Part shown: positions 42,860-54,582 of the stretch, one piece after another
Layout of the letters: every line of letters starts with the position of its first letter
How positions within the stretch are numbered: position 1 is the first letter of the stretch
The notes under the pieces: generated by a model
The model's input: the letters and a program-made list of their open reading frames with translations, nothing else
What the model was told of the DNA's origin: nothing
The model's database searches: none
NCBI GenBank assembly: GCA_947650365.1
Contig: OX393555.1
Span: 11,141,840-11,205,839, forward strand
Length of the DNA: 64,000 nt
Direction of reading: 5' to 3'
Origin: Chamaelirium japonicum
Taxonomy: Eukaryota > Streptophyta > Magnoliopsida > Liliales > Melanthiaceae
Translations under genes and position numbers: made by a program

Positions 42860-45800
42860 TTCTCCCGGGGTGGGAGAGAGCTCGACTCCGTCGAGTAAGG
42901 CTCGGTACGGCTTCGTATAGCTCCAGCAGATCCGGGTCAAGCCGTTGCAGTTCTTCTCGCTCCACCCATGTATCCTCAGATGAGGGTTTACCTTTCCAGC
43001 GAATCAGGTACCTTCGGGTTCCACCGTCTCTACCAGAGACGATCTCGTCATCTAGAATTTTATCAATGCCGTCTGCTGTGGGATTTGGGATATTTTGGGG
43101 TAGTGGAGGTAGGGAGGTGCTCTCAGAAACAGGGTCCAAGGTAGGCTCTACCAGAGGGTTACTAGGGTTGAAATTTGGGCCCTTGTAGGCCACTAAATCT
43201 TTGATATTGAAAGTCGTACTAATGCCAAAACCTTCAGGTAGGTCGATAACATAGGCATTGTCATTTATCTTCCTTAGGATCCGAAAGGGGCCGGCACTGC
43301 GTGCATGTAGTTTCTTAACAGTCCCCGAGGGAAACCGTTCCGGGCGGAGCCGGACCATCACATAATCCCCGATGTTAAAAGTTTGAACTCGTTTTCGGGC
43401 ATCGGCTCGTAATTTATAGTCAGCATTGCTCTGCTCAACCTTGTTACTGATTTCTTTATGTAGTTCATGCATGTGTGATGCAAATGCAGATGCAGACTCG
43501 GAGACTCTATGATGATTAGCCATGGGAATGAGATCTATGGGTTGCTTAGGTTTAAAACCATGGACAATTTCATGTGGACTCATGCTGGTAGTTCTATTAA
43601 CAGATGAATTATATGCAAACTCGGCTATTGACAGTTTCAGATTCCAACTCCCAACGTGTTCACCCACTAACGTTCGTAGAAGATTTCCCAAACTCCGATT
43701 GACTACCTCGGTTTGACCGTCGGTTTAGGGATGGAATGCCGTGGAAAATTGGAGCTTTGTTCCTAACTTATGCCAGAGAGTCTTCCAGAAGAAACTGGTA
43801 AACTTGACATCTCGATCCGACACGATGGTTTTGGGTAACCCATGTAACCTCATGATGCCATCAAAGAAGATTTTTGCGACGTGGGAGGCATCGGAAGTTT
43901 TAGAGCACGGGAGGAAGTGAGCCATTTTTGAGAATCGGTCGACCCCTACCAAGACCAAGTCATGTTTTCGTAGGGTTTTCGGGAGGCCGAGTACGAAGTC
44001 CATACTAATGTCCTGCCAGGGACCGTTAGGAACTGGGAGAGGGGTGTATAAGCCAGTGTTTTGCTTTCTCTGTTTGGCCGGTTGACAAGTATGACATCTA
44101 CCCACATGTCTGGCGACATCACGTTTCAGGCTCGGCCAATAAAATCGGTACTCGATGGCCTCAACGGTCTTGTTAATGCCAAAATGGCCAGCAAGACCAC
44201 CCGCATGAAGCTCCCAAATAAGGAATTCACGAAGGGATGTTCGGGGGATGCACAGCCGCCGGCCACGGAAGAGGTACCCGTTTTGCATGAGGTACCCGTC
44301 TATTTCTTGAACTGTGTTGTCTACTAGTGCAGCATAGACTTCGCCGAAATCAGGACAAGACTCGTATTCGGCCCTCAATCTTTCAAAACCTTCGACCGAA
44401 GCGGTCAACTTGGACAGAACGAACATGCGGCGACTGAGGGCGTCGACCGCCTTGTTTTCTACTCCCGCTTTATGGCGCAGGGTGAAAGTGTAGTCCTGGA
44501 GGAACTCAACCCAGCGACCATGCCGTGCGTTAAGCTTCTTCTGTGAGTAGATATACCACAGGGCCTCATGGTCAGAATAGATAACGAATTCTTATGGAAG
44601 CAGGTAGTGTCGCCAGTGGCGAAGTGATTGGATCACCGCATAGAATTCCTTACCGTAAGTGGAGTATCGCTGTCGAGTTTCATTCAACTTCTCGCTAAAA
44701 TACGCGACAGGATGACCTTCTTGGGAGAGGACGCCCCCAATGCCGATTCCAGAGGCGTCACAGACCACTTCAAAGACTTTGGAAAAATCTGGGAGGCGCA
44801 TCACAGGGGCCTCAACCATTCGCTTCTTAATTTCGAGAAAAGCCCTCGTGGCAGCACTCGTCCACTCAAACTCGCCCTTCTTTAGGCAGTATGTGATTGG
44901 GGCCGTAATGGTACTGAACCCCTTGATGAACCTCCTGTAAAAGGTGGCGAGACCGTAGAAGCTTCGGACATCCCGGATGTTCTTGGGCTCAGGCCATTCT
45001 TCAATTGCGCGGACCTTCTTCGGGTCGGCAGAAACCCCGTTGACAGAAACGACAAACCCGAGGAAGTGGACTTCGGTGGTAAGGAATGTGCACTTCTTAG
45101 GATTGGCGAACAACTCTTCCTTTCTTAGCACGGCGCAGACTTGCCGAAGATGGTCTAAATGCTGTGCTTGGGACTGGCTATAAATGAGTATGTCATCGAA
45201 GTACACCACCATAAATTTTTCCATAAAAGGGCGGAGTACTTGTGTCAGGACTCTTATGAAAGTGCTAGGCATATTGGTCAGTCCGAATGGCATAACCATC
45301 CATTCGTACAGTCCGTCCTTGGTCTTAAATGCCGTCTTCCACTCATCTCCAGGGCGGATGCGAATTTGGTGGTAACCACTCTTCAAGTCAACTTTGGAGA
45401 AGACTGTGGCTCCAGACATCAGGTCTAACAGATCATCCAAGCGAGGGATAGGAAAACGGTATTTGACCGTTATCTTATTGATGGCACGGCTGTCTATGCA
45501 CATGCGCCAGGTTCCGTCCTTCTTGGGCGTAAGTAGAGCTGGACCCGCGTAAGGACTCATGCTTTCTTTGATGAAGCCCTTCTTCAATAATTCATCAACC
45601 TGCTGCTTCAACTCGGCATGTTCTGTAGGGTTCATTCGGTAATGGGGCAGGTTGGGGAGGCTGGCTCCCGGAACCAAGTCGATGGCGTGTTGTATGTCAC
45701 GCATCGGAGGTAGTTGGTCTGGGAGGTCCTCAGGGAAGACATCGGCAAACTCTTTCAGAACTGGGGTAACCTCTAAGGGAATAACTTGGGTGGACTCTTT

Positions 45801-47549
45801 AGGAACTTCCCGGGCTGCAAGGATCATGATTGGAGCCCATTTTTCCAGCTCGAGGCTCAATTCTTTGGCGCTGATAAAACTGACGTTGCTGGTTTTCTTC
45901 TTGGAGGTGGGCTGTTGCGTAGGCTGACCACTATTGGGTTGAGAGGGTAACAATTTAATTTTCTTGCCCTCGTGCTCAAACAGGCACATGTTGGATCGGC
46001 CGTAGATGAGAACATCGTTATCGAAGAGCCAGGGCCGTCCTAGTATAACTTGACCCACATCCATCGTCAAAACATCGCACCATATCTTCTCCTGGTAGGC
46101 ACTGAAGTTTATGGGGACCAAGCATCTTTGTTTGACCTCCATTGCCGTAGAGTTGATCCAGAAGACTTGGTATGGTCGGGGATGGGGAACTGCCTTCAAC
46201 CCAGTCTTGGAGATCACAGCAGACGAAACTGCGTTAACGCAACTTCCACTGTCGATGATCACTTTGCAGTTCTTATCTCCGATTCGGGTAAAGGTGTGAA
46301 AGATGTTGGTACGCCTCCAATCATCTTGTTCTTTGGGCTGGGACAAGGCGCACCTTACAACTGACAACTTGATGGGTGACGCATACCTAAGGCAAGCTAG
46401 CGTGGGATCACTGTCATCTTCGTCGAAGTCTCCCTCGTCTTCATCGGCTTGGTACACGAAGCCGTCAACCTCTGATTCTAATGCCTCAACAGGTGTGCCA
46501 TTAATGATGTTGATTTTGACGGGGCTAGGGCAATTCGCAGCCACGTGCCCATAACCCTGGCACTTGTAGCACTTGATGAGGGGACTGACTTTGGAGAAAT
46601 CCCTTTCGGGACCCTTGCCACGGTTGTCCTTCTCATGGCTTCGACTTGTGGAGTCGGACCGTTGTTGAGATTGAGCTGGGTAGGGCCGGCTGGGGTAATT
46701 GCTTGAGGAGGATCGAGGGGCATTACTTCGGGAATCTTGGCCCCGATGAGAGTGGGTGGATCTAATACTATCGAGATCTTGCACTAAAGCGTAGGCCCTC
46801 TCTAGCTCCGTAACATCTCGAGCGAGAAGCTCGTTCCTCAGGTCCTCTCTCAGACCTGACCGAAAACGGGATAAAATCTGAACAGGGGTCTCAGTCCCTA
46901 GAACGTTGCAGCGGGTCAAGAACTCGTCAAACTTGGCGACGTAGTCCCTTGCTGACTTGTTACCTTGAGTGAATTGATGCCACTGATCTAAGAGACGCGC
47001 TTGATAGGAAAGTGGCACGTATTTCACCTTCAGTTCGTTCTTCATGGCTACCCAAGTGTCGATGGGGTCTTGGGTTCGGGCCACTCTCAAGGCTTCGACG
47101 TTAGTCAAGTATTGACTGACAGGGCCACTGAGTTTCATCGCGGCAAATCGGACCTTCCGGGGTTCCGTTAATGGGTACCAAGCAAAATACCGGTCCATGG
47201 ATTGGAGCCAGTCTAGGAAAAATTGGGGATCATGCCGACCATCGAAAGCGGGCACTTCTAGCCTGATGCTCCGGAGGTATTGTTCATCCGAATCTTGATT
47301 GTTCTGCCAAGGTGGCCGAAAATCCTGAGGGTCCATGGGTGGGGGAGTTCGAGGTGGGACTTGGTCCAGACGGTCAAAACGGGCATTTGTATCGCGCTGG
47401 TAAGCTACAAAATTTTGGTTCATTGTGGCAATCCCCTGAGCTAACTCAGCGAGTGTCCTAGCTAGGGTGTCGGGATCCATCTTGCAACTGTCAGACTCAC
47501 TAGACTCCCCTAAAAGATATGGCCTACCTCTACGGGTTGGCATGCACAA
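42801..47549 (-). pseudogene. gag-pol of Ty3 chromovirus, two nonsense codons
   Basis: One reading frame of about 1583 codons from the ATG at 47547-47549. Domains: retrotransposon gag at about 95-260; zinc knuckle CYKCQGYGHVAANC at about 327-340; aspartic protease with IIDSG at 431-435; reverse transcriptase at about 600-800 with YFDD at 783-786; RNase H from about 890. A TAA at 44592-44594 interrupts RNase H after LRHWRHYLLP, and the same frame continues. Integrase follows with an HHCC zinc finger and the first two catalytic aspartates (SMDFV, SDRDVKF); a second stop TAA at 43725-43727 falls just before its TDGQTE segment. The tail is a chromodomain (RYLIRWKGKP, EDTWV). Chromodomains of this type direct integration to particular chromatin. 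The stop at 42801 lies inside the 3' LTR. Confidence 0.92.
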
Positions 47550-47609
47550 TTAAAATGATGCTTAATGAATGTTAAGTTCGAATGCAATTACCATGCCTAC
47601 CTAAACCAT

Positions 47610-47621
47610 GCTCTGATACCA
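47610..47621 (-). other. Primer-binding site (initiator Met tRNA)
   Basis: TGGTATCAGAGC in the minus sense, four bases inside the 5' LTR, complementary to the 3' end of plant initiator methionine tRNA. It fixes the orientation of the element. Confidence 0.9.
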
Positions 47622-47625
47622 GAAA

Positions 47626-49236
47626 TGATGCGAAACAATGCAGGTGAAGAGAATATTATTAATTAATTGAGCAGGCAGGGCTTAACTATTAATATCGATA
47701 CCAAGCGAGAAAATTAGTTCAAATAAATAACACGAGCAGATGCGTTGGGAACTACTGTAACAATACCAATCGCTTTCGATATCAGGTGATAAAGAACAAC
47801 CCTTAAAATTACCGGCTACTAGTCATACTTGCAATATTTAGATTCGCAGCGCTACGGGCAGGTGGACGCTCAACCTCACGACAGGGGCAGCAGTTGGCAA
47901 TGATAATATATTAGAGATCCAATGGGTGAAACACGATGGTACCTGATCGAGTAGGGGAATCCTTACTGAGGAGGTGGAGATGGTGGCGCAGGAACGTTCT
48001 CCGGAGTCGGCAGGTCTTCTGGGCGAGGCGATGGTGGTGCTGGGGCCTCCGGGGCTGCGCTCGTCTCGGGGCGTGGATTTGCAAGCAGGTGGAGGCACAC
48101 GATGTTCCGATGCACCGGCACGTTAGGGTGCCAGCGACGATGCCACTCGCTGATGCCGAGGCGGGCTTCAGCGTCACAAATCACGGTGTAGGAGATCCGT
48201 TCCACGTATTCCTCCACGCTCTCTCCTTCCAAGAATTGAAAGTCGAGGAAGGGGGAGTTGATGTCGAGGTACCCGTCTTCGTCTTCGATCATTCCATGGT
48301 CCACGTTGGGGTCCGCCATGGGAGCATGCCGGAGCGGTGAGAGGATGGTGGGTTGGTCCGAGTCGGATCGGATCGGATTGCGAGAGAGGACGAGAGGGGA
48401 GGGGATCGGGTAATGAGGGGAGGAGGGGTTCGGTTGGCTGTAAGGGAGGGGTGGGGACGGGATATCGGGCCGGGCCGGATGGAGAAGGAGGAAAAAGGGG
48501 GGGGGGTCGTGCGGCTGGGGCTGGGATCGGATGGGCAGCAACAGGAGGGGGAGAGGAGGGGATCGGGGTGGGGAAGGGGTATCAGGCCGGGCCGGATGGG
48601 GAAGGAGGGAGGATTCGGGCGGCTGGGGGCTGGGATCGGGTGGGCAGCAGCAGGAGGGAAAGAGGAGGGGATCGGGGTGGGGAAGGGGGTATCGGGCCGG
48701 GCCGGATGGGGCAGGAGGGAGGAGTCGGGCGGCTGGGGGTCGGGATCGGATGGGGAGCAAGAGGGGAAGAGGAGGGGGATCGGGGTGGGGAGACGGGCGG
48801 CACGAACAGGGAGGGAAGGGGACAGGCTCGGGGAGAGAGAGAGAGAGGGAGAGAGCTGAGGGCAGGCGGTGGGGGCTAGGGAAAAGATTAGGGTTTCACA
48901 CGCCTAATCTGATCCTAGGATTTCACACACCTAGGCTTGGGGTTGGGGTTTCACACGCCTCACCCTGGTTCTCTCAACATATATGTGGAGGGAAACGAAA
49001 TTTTATTATTCATTCAATCAATGCCATTACATGTTCCATGGGCAGGCCTATATAAAGGCCTGCGATAACAAACCAAAACCCCTGAAAGTCGAGGTGGGAC
49101 TAAATAACACAATGCAGAAAATAAAAACAAATGCAAACATCCATGATGGTGCAGGCTGTCTGATCAGAGCCATAGGCTCAGGTGGCGCCTCCTGTGCTCG
49201 TACACGCGCCATTGGCGCTGCTCGATGTCCTCATCA
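47626..49236 (-). repeat. 5' LTR of Ty3 chromovirus
   Basis: 1611 bp, paired with 41233-42859. In the minus sense it starts TGATGAGG at 49236, has a palindromic TATA region near 49050, and would drive gag-pol transcription. Confidence 0.95.
47963..48319 (-). CDS. LTR-encoded 118-residue ORF (5' LTR copy)
   Basis: Same start, length and stop as the ORF at 41570-41926. Differences by eye are mainly substitutions (for example MADPN for MADPD at the start, and LGISEWHRRWHPN for LSISEWHRRWHPD), with no frameshift or stop. In the minus sense it lies between the TATA region and the primer site, so it would be within the transcribed leader. Confidence 0.5.
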   Translation of the reverse strand: MADPNVDHGMIEDEDGYLDINSPFLDFQFLEGESVEEYVERISYTVICDAEARLGISEWHRRWHPNVPVHRNIVCLHLLANPRPETSAAPEAPAPPSPRPEDLPTPENVPAPPSPPPQ

Positions 49237-49241
49237 GTGAT
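49237..49241. repeat. Ty3 target-site duplication, right
   Basis: GTGAT, identical to 41228-41232. Confidence 0.9.
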
Positions 49242-50330
49242 CCTCACCTAGGAATTGAATACATAACGGTGGAAGCCCCTCTCTTGTATAAACTGACGAA
49301 GGAATAATCTACGAGGACTCCAAAATCTAAAAGGTTACTTGTCACCTAATATTATTCATGGGATTTCTTTCTTTTTAGTGGGAAGAGGGGTTGGTGAGAG
49401 AAACTATAATTCACCAAGAAGTATTAGTTTTATTTTTAGTTTTAGTTTTTTCTCATTTTTAGTTTAGTTAAAATTATAATAGTCTTAGATCTGCTGCTGC
49501 AATAGAATGCCCAAAAGCATACTAGGCCTTGATGGTAAGCATTACTTTCTGGGTTTAATTTTTAAATCTGCTGCAGCAATAGAATGCCCAAAAGCCAATG
49601 CTACATTCGTTTCCGAATTATTACTTTCTGGGTTTAATTTCGGTACCATAAGCCAATGCTACAGCAATAGAAAGCCCAAAAGCCTTAAATCTGCGACTAA
49701 CAGTCTAAGAGTTGTTTTAATGTTTTTCTTGATTTATCATAAATCATACGATTTCTTTTTGTTTTCTAACTGCTATATGGCTATAGTCATTATTCATTTA
49801 GAAAAATTGTTTATGTTCAGACTTTCAGACTGAAATAGCACCCTAATCTGGATTTTTTTTACTTGATGAATCCAAGAAGTGAGGAATAGGATGCTATGTG
49901 TAGACTTCCCTAAAAATATCTCTGGAAATTGAACCTGATTTAGTAACACGTCAGCTTACAAATGAATTAGCTTGCAAGCATACTAGGCCTTGATGGTAAG
50001 CAGGGTTTAAATGTGGGGCTACTGTCTCACAGTAGTTAATATATTTATTGTTGCAACACTCCATACTTGCTCCTAAAGTTACATAATATCAGAGCGAAGA
50101 TTCATTTTCCAATGCATAATATGGCACGATCGACCTCAATAATATTTGGATGTACTTTTGTTCAATCTTTTTAGCTATGTTGTTTCTTGTTATGTTGTTC
50201 TCATATTTATTTTGTGGTTGTATGAAGAATACATTTTTTTCTTATTTATTTTAATTAGACTTGTAATAATAATACTTAATATGAAATTTTTTAATATTTA
50301 ATGTCCGTGGCTCATTTTGTTTTGTCAGGT
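49242..50330. other. CACTA interior, likely TNP1 intron; no gene
   Basis: AT-rich sequence with a direct duplication: CTGCTGCAGCAATAGAATGCCC-like units at 49490-49690, and CATACTAGGCCTTGATGGTAAGC at 49518 and 49979. No coding block was recognised. Confidence 0.5.
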
Positions 50331-50544
50331 CGCACCAATGGCTCGGACGTAAACAAACTTATCTTTCATCAGCTTTCACACCTACAGTATCTCCAATAGA
50401 GAGGACAGTCCCAACCCCAGCTTCCACAATCGTAGCATGTACTGACCCCACATAAACTTATAACTAGTCTACTGATCGAGGCCAGCAGCGTTGGTAGGAA
50501 TTATAAAATATGTTTTTATATAGAATTTTCATCTTTACTGTGTT

Positions 50545-52023
50545 ATGTATACTAAATCAAACATAATTGTGTTCTTTGCAGTCTCAACTCCGAGCACAAG
50601 GCGTGGACGGGGGCTGACCAAAGGTAAGGGAATTGAGAAGCTTGTGTCACGGTTTGGTAAGCTTCCAGTGGAGGTCCCAGAGGAGTACAATGTGCCCGTG
50701 GGGATTAATGCCCCCATCTTTTATGATGGAGTTTGAGAAAGAGATCAAAGCTGGTACACCACTATAAGGGGTTAGTTCGTGGTTTGATATTAATTGTTCT
50801 GTTAGAGAAGCAATCATACAACGAGTTTTGGTAATTGTAATTTTATTATTTAGTCATTTAATTTTTAAAATGTAATAAAATTAAATAAAAAATAAGGTAG
50901 TGGAAATAGAGAGGAGGGGGTTGTACTCAAATTTATCGATCATTATAATTATTAACACTATATTTGTAGGTTAAATTTGATATCAAGGGATATGCTGGCA
51001 ATAAAAGGGTACAAAACTGTATTGAAAATAGATGCATGAGCAAATACAGGGATTGGAAATACTAATTGCATTGAAAGTTTCAAAAGTTAGTGAAGATGAT
51101 ATTGATCCCAAAATCAAGCTACCCCGAGGAATTACAAAAGATAATTAGAAGTACTTGATCAGCTATGTATAGGCTGAGGAGAGTTTCTAGGTAACATCTA
51201 AAAGACTATTTTTTACTAAGAATTTTGTTTTAAATATTTTAGTTAATTATTTGTTCTTTCTCGTGTAGGTTAAGTCACAAAAAGCTAAAGTCAGTCGAGC
51301 ACTAGTGCCCTACAATCATGCATGTGGTTCATCCTTTTTTGCAGCAATGTTCATATTGGTGAGGTATTTTGATTTTTTAATAAAATTATTTACTTAGCAA
51401 TATTGATTAGTTAAAATTTTATATATTATATCACTAATGAAATCAGACGATAAAAAGTAACAGTCAAAAACCCTATATTACGAATTTCTATAAGAAGTCT
51501 CATTGGAGTAAGAAAAAGAATAATTGGATTCACGAGATATTCAAGAAGAATCATGTAAGTAACTGAATTATATTTTTTTCTAAATCATTATAATTTTATT
51601 TTTAATGAAACTAATTTATTTAGTTCTTATAAAAATGACAGGAAATATTTGTAGAATTGCAAGATAAATGTTTGCAGCCTGATGCAGTACCCATGAGTTA
51701 GGACATATCTATTGAAGTCATTGGCTCGAGGTCAGGGTACTTGAAAGGCTTTGGGGTAGGCCCGAATCCTTCATCATCTAGGACTGTTGATATTTTCCGA
51801 GCACAAACCGAGGAGGTGAGGAGCCTTAGAGACGAGCTAGCATCACTTAAAGGATTGAATGAAAGTCAACAGCAGCAGATTGAACACCAAAATAAAAAAA
51901 TTTGAAGAGTTTCAGGCTTTTCAATCTTTTGCGATGGATACCTTACGACGAATAGGTCTTGTTTTGGAAAGTCAGAGTAGAGACAGTTCATCGAGTGACG
52001 ATTATGCGATGCCTACTTCTTAG
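50545..52023 (+). pseudogene. TNP1-like gene (Transposase_24), degenerate
   Basis: Successive blocks of a CACTA TNP1-type protein separated by intron-like gaps: RRGRGLTKGKGIEKLVSRFG and VEVPEEYNVPVGINAPIF at 50590-50735; FDIKGYAGNKRVQ at 50969; SEDDIDPKIKLPRGITKDN at about 51090, followed by in-frame TAG codons; SRALVPYNHACGSSFF at about 51294; FVELQDKCLQPDAVPMS, SRSGYLKGFG and a coiled-coil stretch VRSLRDELASLKGLNESQQ at 51650-51880, with a frame change near 51899; and a Ser-rich end at 52020. The order and content match Transposase_24 proteins. Internal stops and frame changes make it a pseudogene. Confidence 0.7.
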
Positions 52024-52439
52024 TTAATATCTAACACATTAATATTTTTATTTTTAATATAAGGTTATTTTTTAAGTTGGTTTTTATCATTAGAAAACAA
52101 CTTAACTGCTTCATGGAAAATTAAGTGATATGTTTTTTTCATTTTTGACATAGATGAATGATTGACTTCATTGGACTACGGATGGATCATATTAGCCATC
52201 AGTTCTTACCATTTTATTTGGCATTTTAGAAAAGATACATCATTTTTAAATATGATTTTTTTTTTTTTGTAATCCATCAGTTGATGTTATGGTGTAGAGT
52301 TTTGTGTTACTAATCCTTAATAGAATTAAGTTTTTATGAATACTTGTGTACTTTTGTTTTCATTGAAATATGTGTGGATGAATGCATATTTATAAAGATT
52401 TTAAGAAAAAAATTTAAAATTTAATAAAAAATTATTTAG

Positions 52440-52930
52440 AATTTAATTTTTGGCGACGCATGTAATACATTATGTCATTGAATGCGTATATTCTGCGGTG
52501 CGATGATTGTATAGCTTAATCTATACATTTGACTCAATGGATAAATTCGACAACGTAATTATTATGTTGCGAAAAGTATACATTATGCGACGCTAAATTA
52601 TGCATTCTGCGACGCTATTATTTGTTCGCTAGAAGTTATTAGTGACACTATTAGATACGTCGCCAAATATTTTCATTTTCGATGATGTATTCAGTGTGTC
52701 GCTAATGTCCTATATATAAGCTGTTTTTGCGTTGGGGGAGATCATTTTTGCAAAGTTTTTTTATTTCAATTGGCGACACTTATTGGGTCGCGATTGGTTA
52801 AGCTTTCGGCGACGTAATTTGATCGTGTTGTTGAAAGTATTCTTAGACGGGGAATGTGTGATGTCTTGGCGACGCAGTTTGAAACGTCGCAAAAGATATT
52901 TCACGATGAATATGATCACTTTTGGCGACG
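52440..52930. repeat. Right subterminal repeats of second CACTA
   Basis: Repeated TGGCGACG, TGCGACGCTAAATTATGCA and CGTCGCAAAAG motifs like those at 35500-36190. The array ends at about 52930 with no CACTA terminus. Confidence 0.75.
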
Positions 52931-54330
52931 CTCCTAGTCAGATTATTGATCGGGATCTAACGGTGCTCCCCATCGCCCGAGTCGAATCATGACACTAGTA
53001 ATAGGAGAGACTAAAGATTATCAGAGTATAGTAAAGAATATGGTTAGAATGGAGTAATATAAGTTTATGATCAATAGAGTTCAACTTGCATCGCACTTTG
53101 GGTGGCTACGCGAGTTAATCGAATTAGGGCTGCTTAACGAAATTTTTGGTGTGTCACCGGAGCATTAATCAGGGATCCGATTGGAGTTAGAGATCCTGAA
53201 CCCTGATGGTTCCACCATATCGTTGCGTATAAGAATTGTTCCCCGACCTAGTTGGACACATTAAATGCGAAGTAGCGCGATAGAGCGCAAACCCGAAGCC
53301 TAAGAATCTAATTCACATGTGTTTAAGGGTCATAGGGGTATTTTGGTTAATACTGAAATATGACTCAGAACATATTGAATATGGATCTTAAAATGAGCAA
53401 AATAATTCCAGGAGCTCATAGGCACTGATGGAACTCGATTCCGACTAGCGTATCTTATTTTATCTCTCTATTAGCGGTATACCGATAAAAAGACGTTTTC
53501 GTCAAAGATTTCATGGAGATAAGGAAAACCCTATCCCATGACCTTATCCCCTTGGAGAAAACCGCCCCCCTCTCTTGTGGCTATCATAGGGCCGGCCACA
53601 ACTAGTTTATGCTAGCGTAAGCCACTTGAGTACCGATCTATAAAGACAAAAGGAGAGGGGGAGGAAAAAACCCTAATTTTCTCTTATTCCCCTTGAGAAA
53701 TCTAACCCCCCCTCTATCTCCTCTATGGTTTTGGCCAAGAAAAAGGAGAAAGAAGAAAGAGGAAGAAAGAATGAAGGAAAAGAGAAGGAAGAAGAAGAGA
53801 GAAAGAGAAAGAGGAGGTATTTGAGGCATGCCATCGATTTCGTTATGTACCATTCTTCGTCGGTGCGTCGTACTTGTACTCAGAGATAGGATGTTGTGGG
53901 TTCCTCCCTTCGCAAAAGATGAGGTGCTATCCGACAGCTTTTCTCTCGATTCTTGTGCTGTTCATCATCATTTCATTCTCTTCGGATCAAAGATCGATAA
54001 GGTATGATGATTCAAAACACCTAACTAGATGCATGCATGTCTTTCGTAGATCGTAGTATGCCTCTAGGGTGTTCACATATATGCTAGGATTATCGATTCA
54101 CATATAGATTGTTTGAAAGATAGATTTTAATAAAACATACACAATGAGATCCTTAGATCTATCTTTTGCTTCCGTTGTGACTCTGACAATAGGATTTAGT
54201 TCCAATAGTGTAGACATCCGAGCTACCTCCCTTGCGCATGGCGATTGTTTTCTTTGTTTTTCTTTTTTTTTCTTTCCCCTATTGTCGGCCATACCTCCCC
54301 TAAGAAAGGGGCATAGTTTTGGATAAAGCT
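52931..54330. other. Intergenic DNA, no gene seen
   Basis: The first 700 bp may be retrotransposon LTR sequence but lack a paired copy. 53640-53860 is strongly purine-biased (AGAAGAAGAG, GGAGAAAGAAG). 53860-54330 shows no conserved protein block; frames of 60-80 codons here are not credible. Confidence 0.5.
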
Positions 54331-54582
54331 GCACTTGCACGTGAAGTCAATCCCGTATGGGATTGGGACTCCCATACACACACGCTTGGCTTTATCTCTT
54401 GCTATAAAAGGAGGTGTGACCCTTTTGTACCAAGATTCGAATGGTGGAGTGGCTCATTCTCTTAGGGCTTCGAGAAATACCTTGAACAAGGAGAGAAGGA
54501 AGAGGCCGGCTGCAAGGTGGGCACGGGGGGGAGGTCGTAGGTTCGGGCGTCTCCCCCCCCCTAAGCGGATCGGCGGCTGTTG
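54331..54582 (+). repeat. Left LTR of TRIM-like element
   Basis: About 252 bp, starting TGCACTTGCACGTG and ending CTGTTGACA, with TATA box CTATAAAAGG at about 54400. It is paired with 55689-55782 plus 63870-64000. Confidence 0.65.

Larger units (their letters stand above)
41233..49236 (-). mobile_element. Ty3/gypsy chromovirus nested in CACTA
   Basis: An 8004-bp LTR retrotransposon on the minus strand with perfect 5-bp duplication GTGAT. LTRs are 41233-42859 (3' LTR) and 47626-49236 (5' LTR); in the minus sense each begins TGATGAGG and ends GCATCA. The primer-binding site lies just inside the 5' LTR and a purine-rich tract (GGGAGAA) sits just before the 3' LTR at about 42860-42866. The single gag-pol frame carries a C-terminal chromodomain, which places it in the chromoviruses; the Tekay/Del clade fits the size and LTR length but is not proven. 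Two in-frame stops make it defective. Confidence 0.95.
35486..52930 (+). mobile_element. Second CACTA element, right end lost
   Basis: The left end starts CACTACAAGAAATTGCAT at 35486, preceded by ACA. Left (35500-36180) and right (52440-52930) subterminal regions share GCGACG/CGTCGC motifs in both orientations, a different family from the first CACTA element. Inside are a plant kinase fragment, TNP2 and TNP1-like gene remains, all on the plus strand, and an 8-kb Ty3/gypsy insertion. No TAGTG terminus or ACA duplication was found after 52930, so the right terminus is deleted or has diverged. Without the retrotransposon the element would be about 9.4 kb. Confidence 0.8.
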
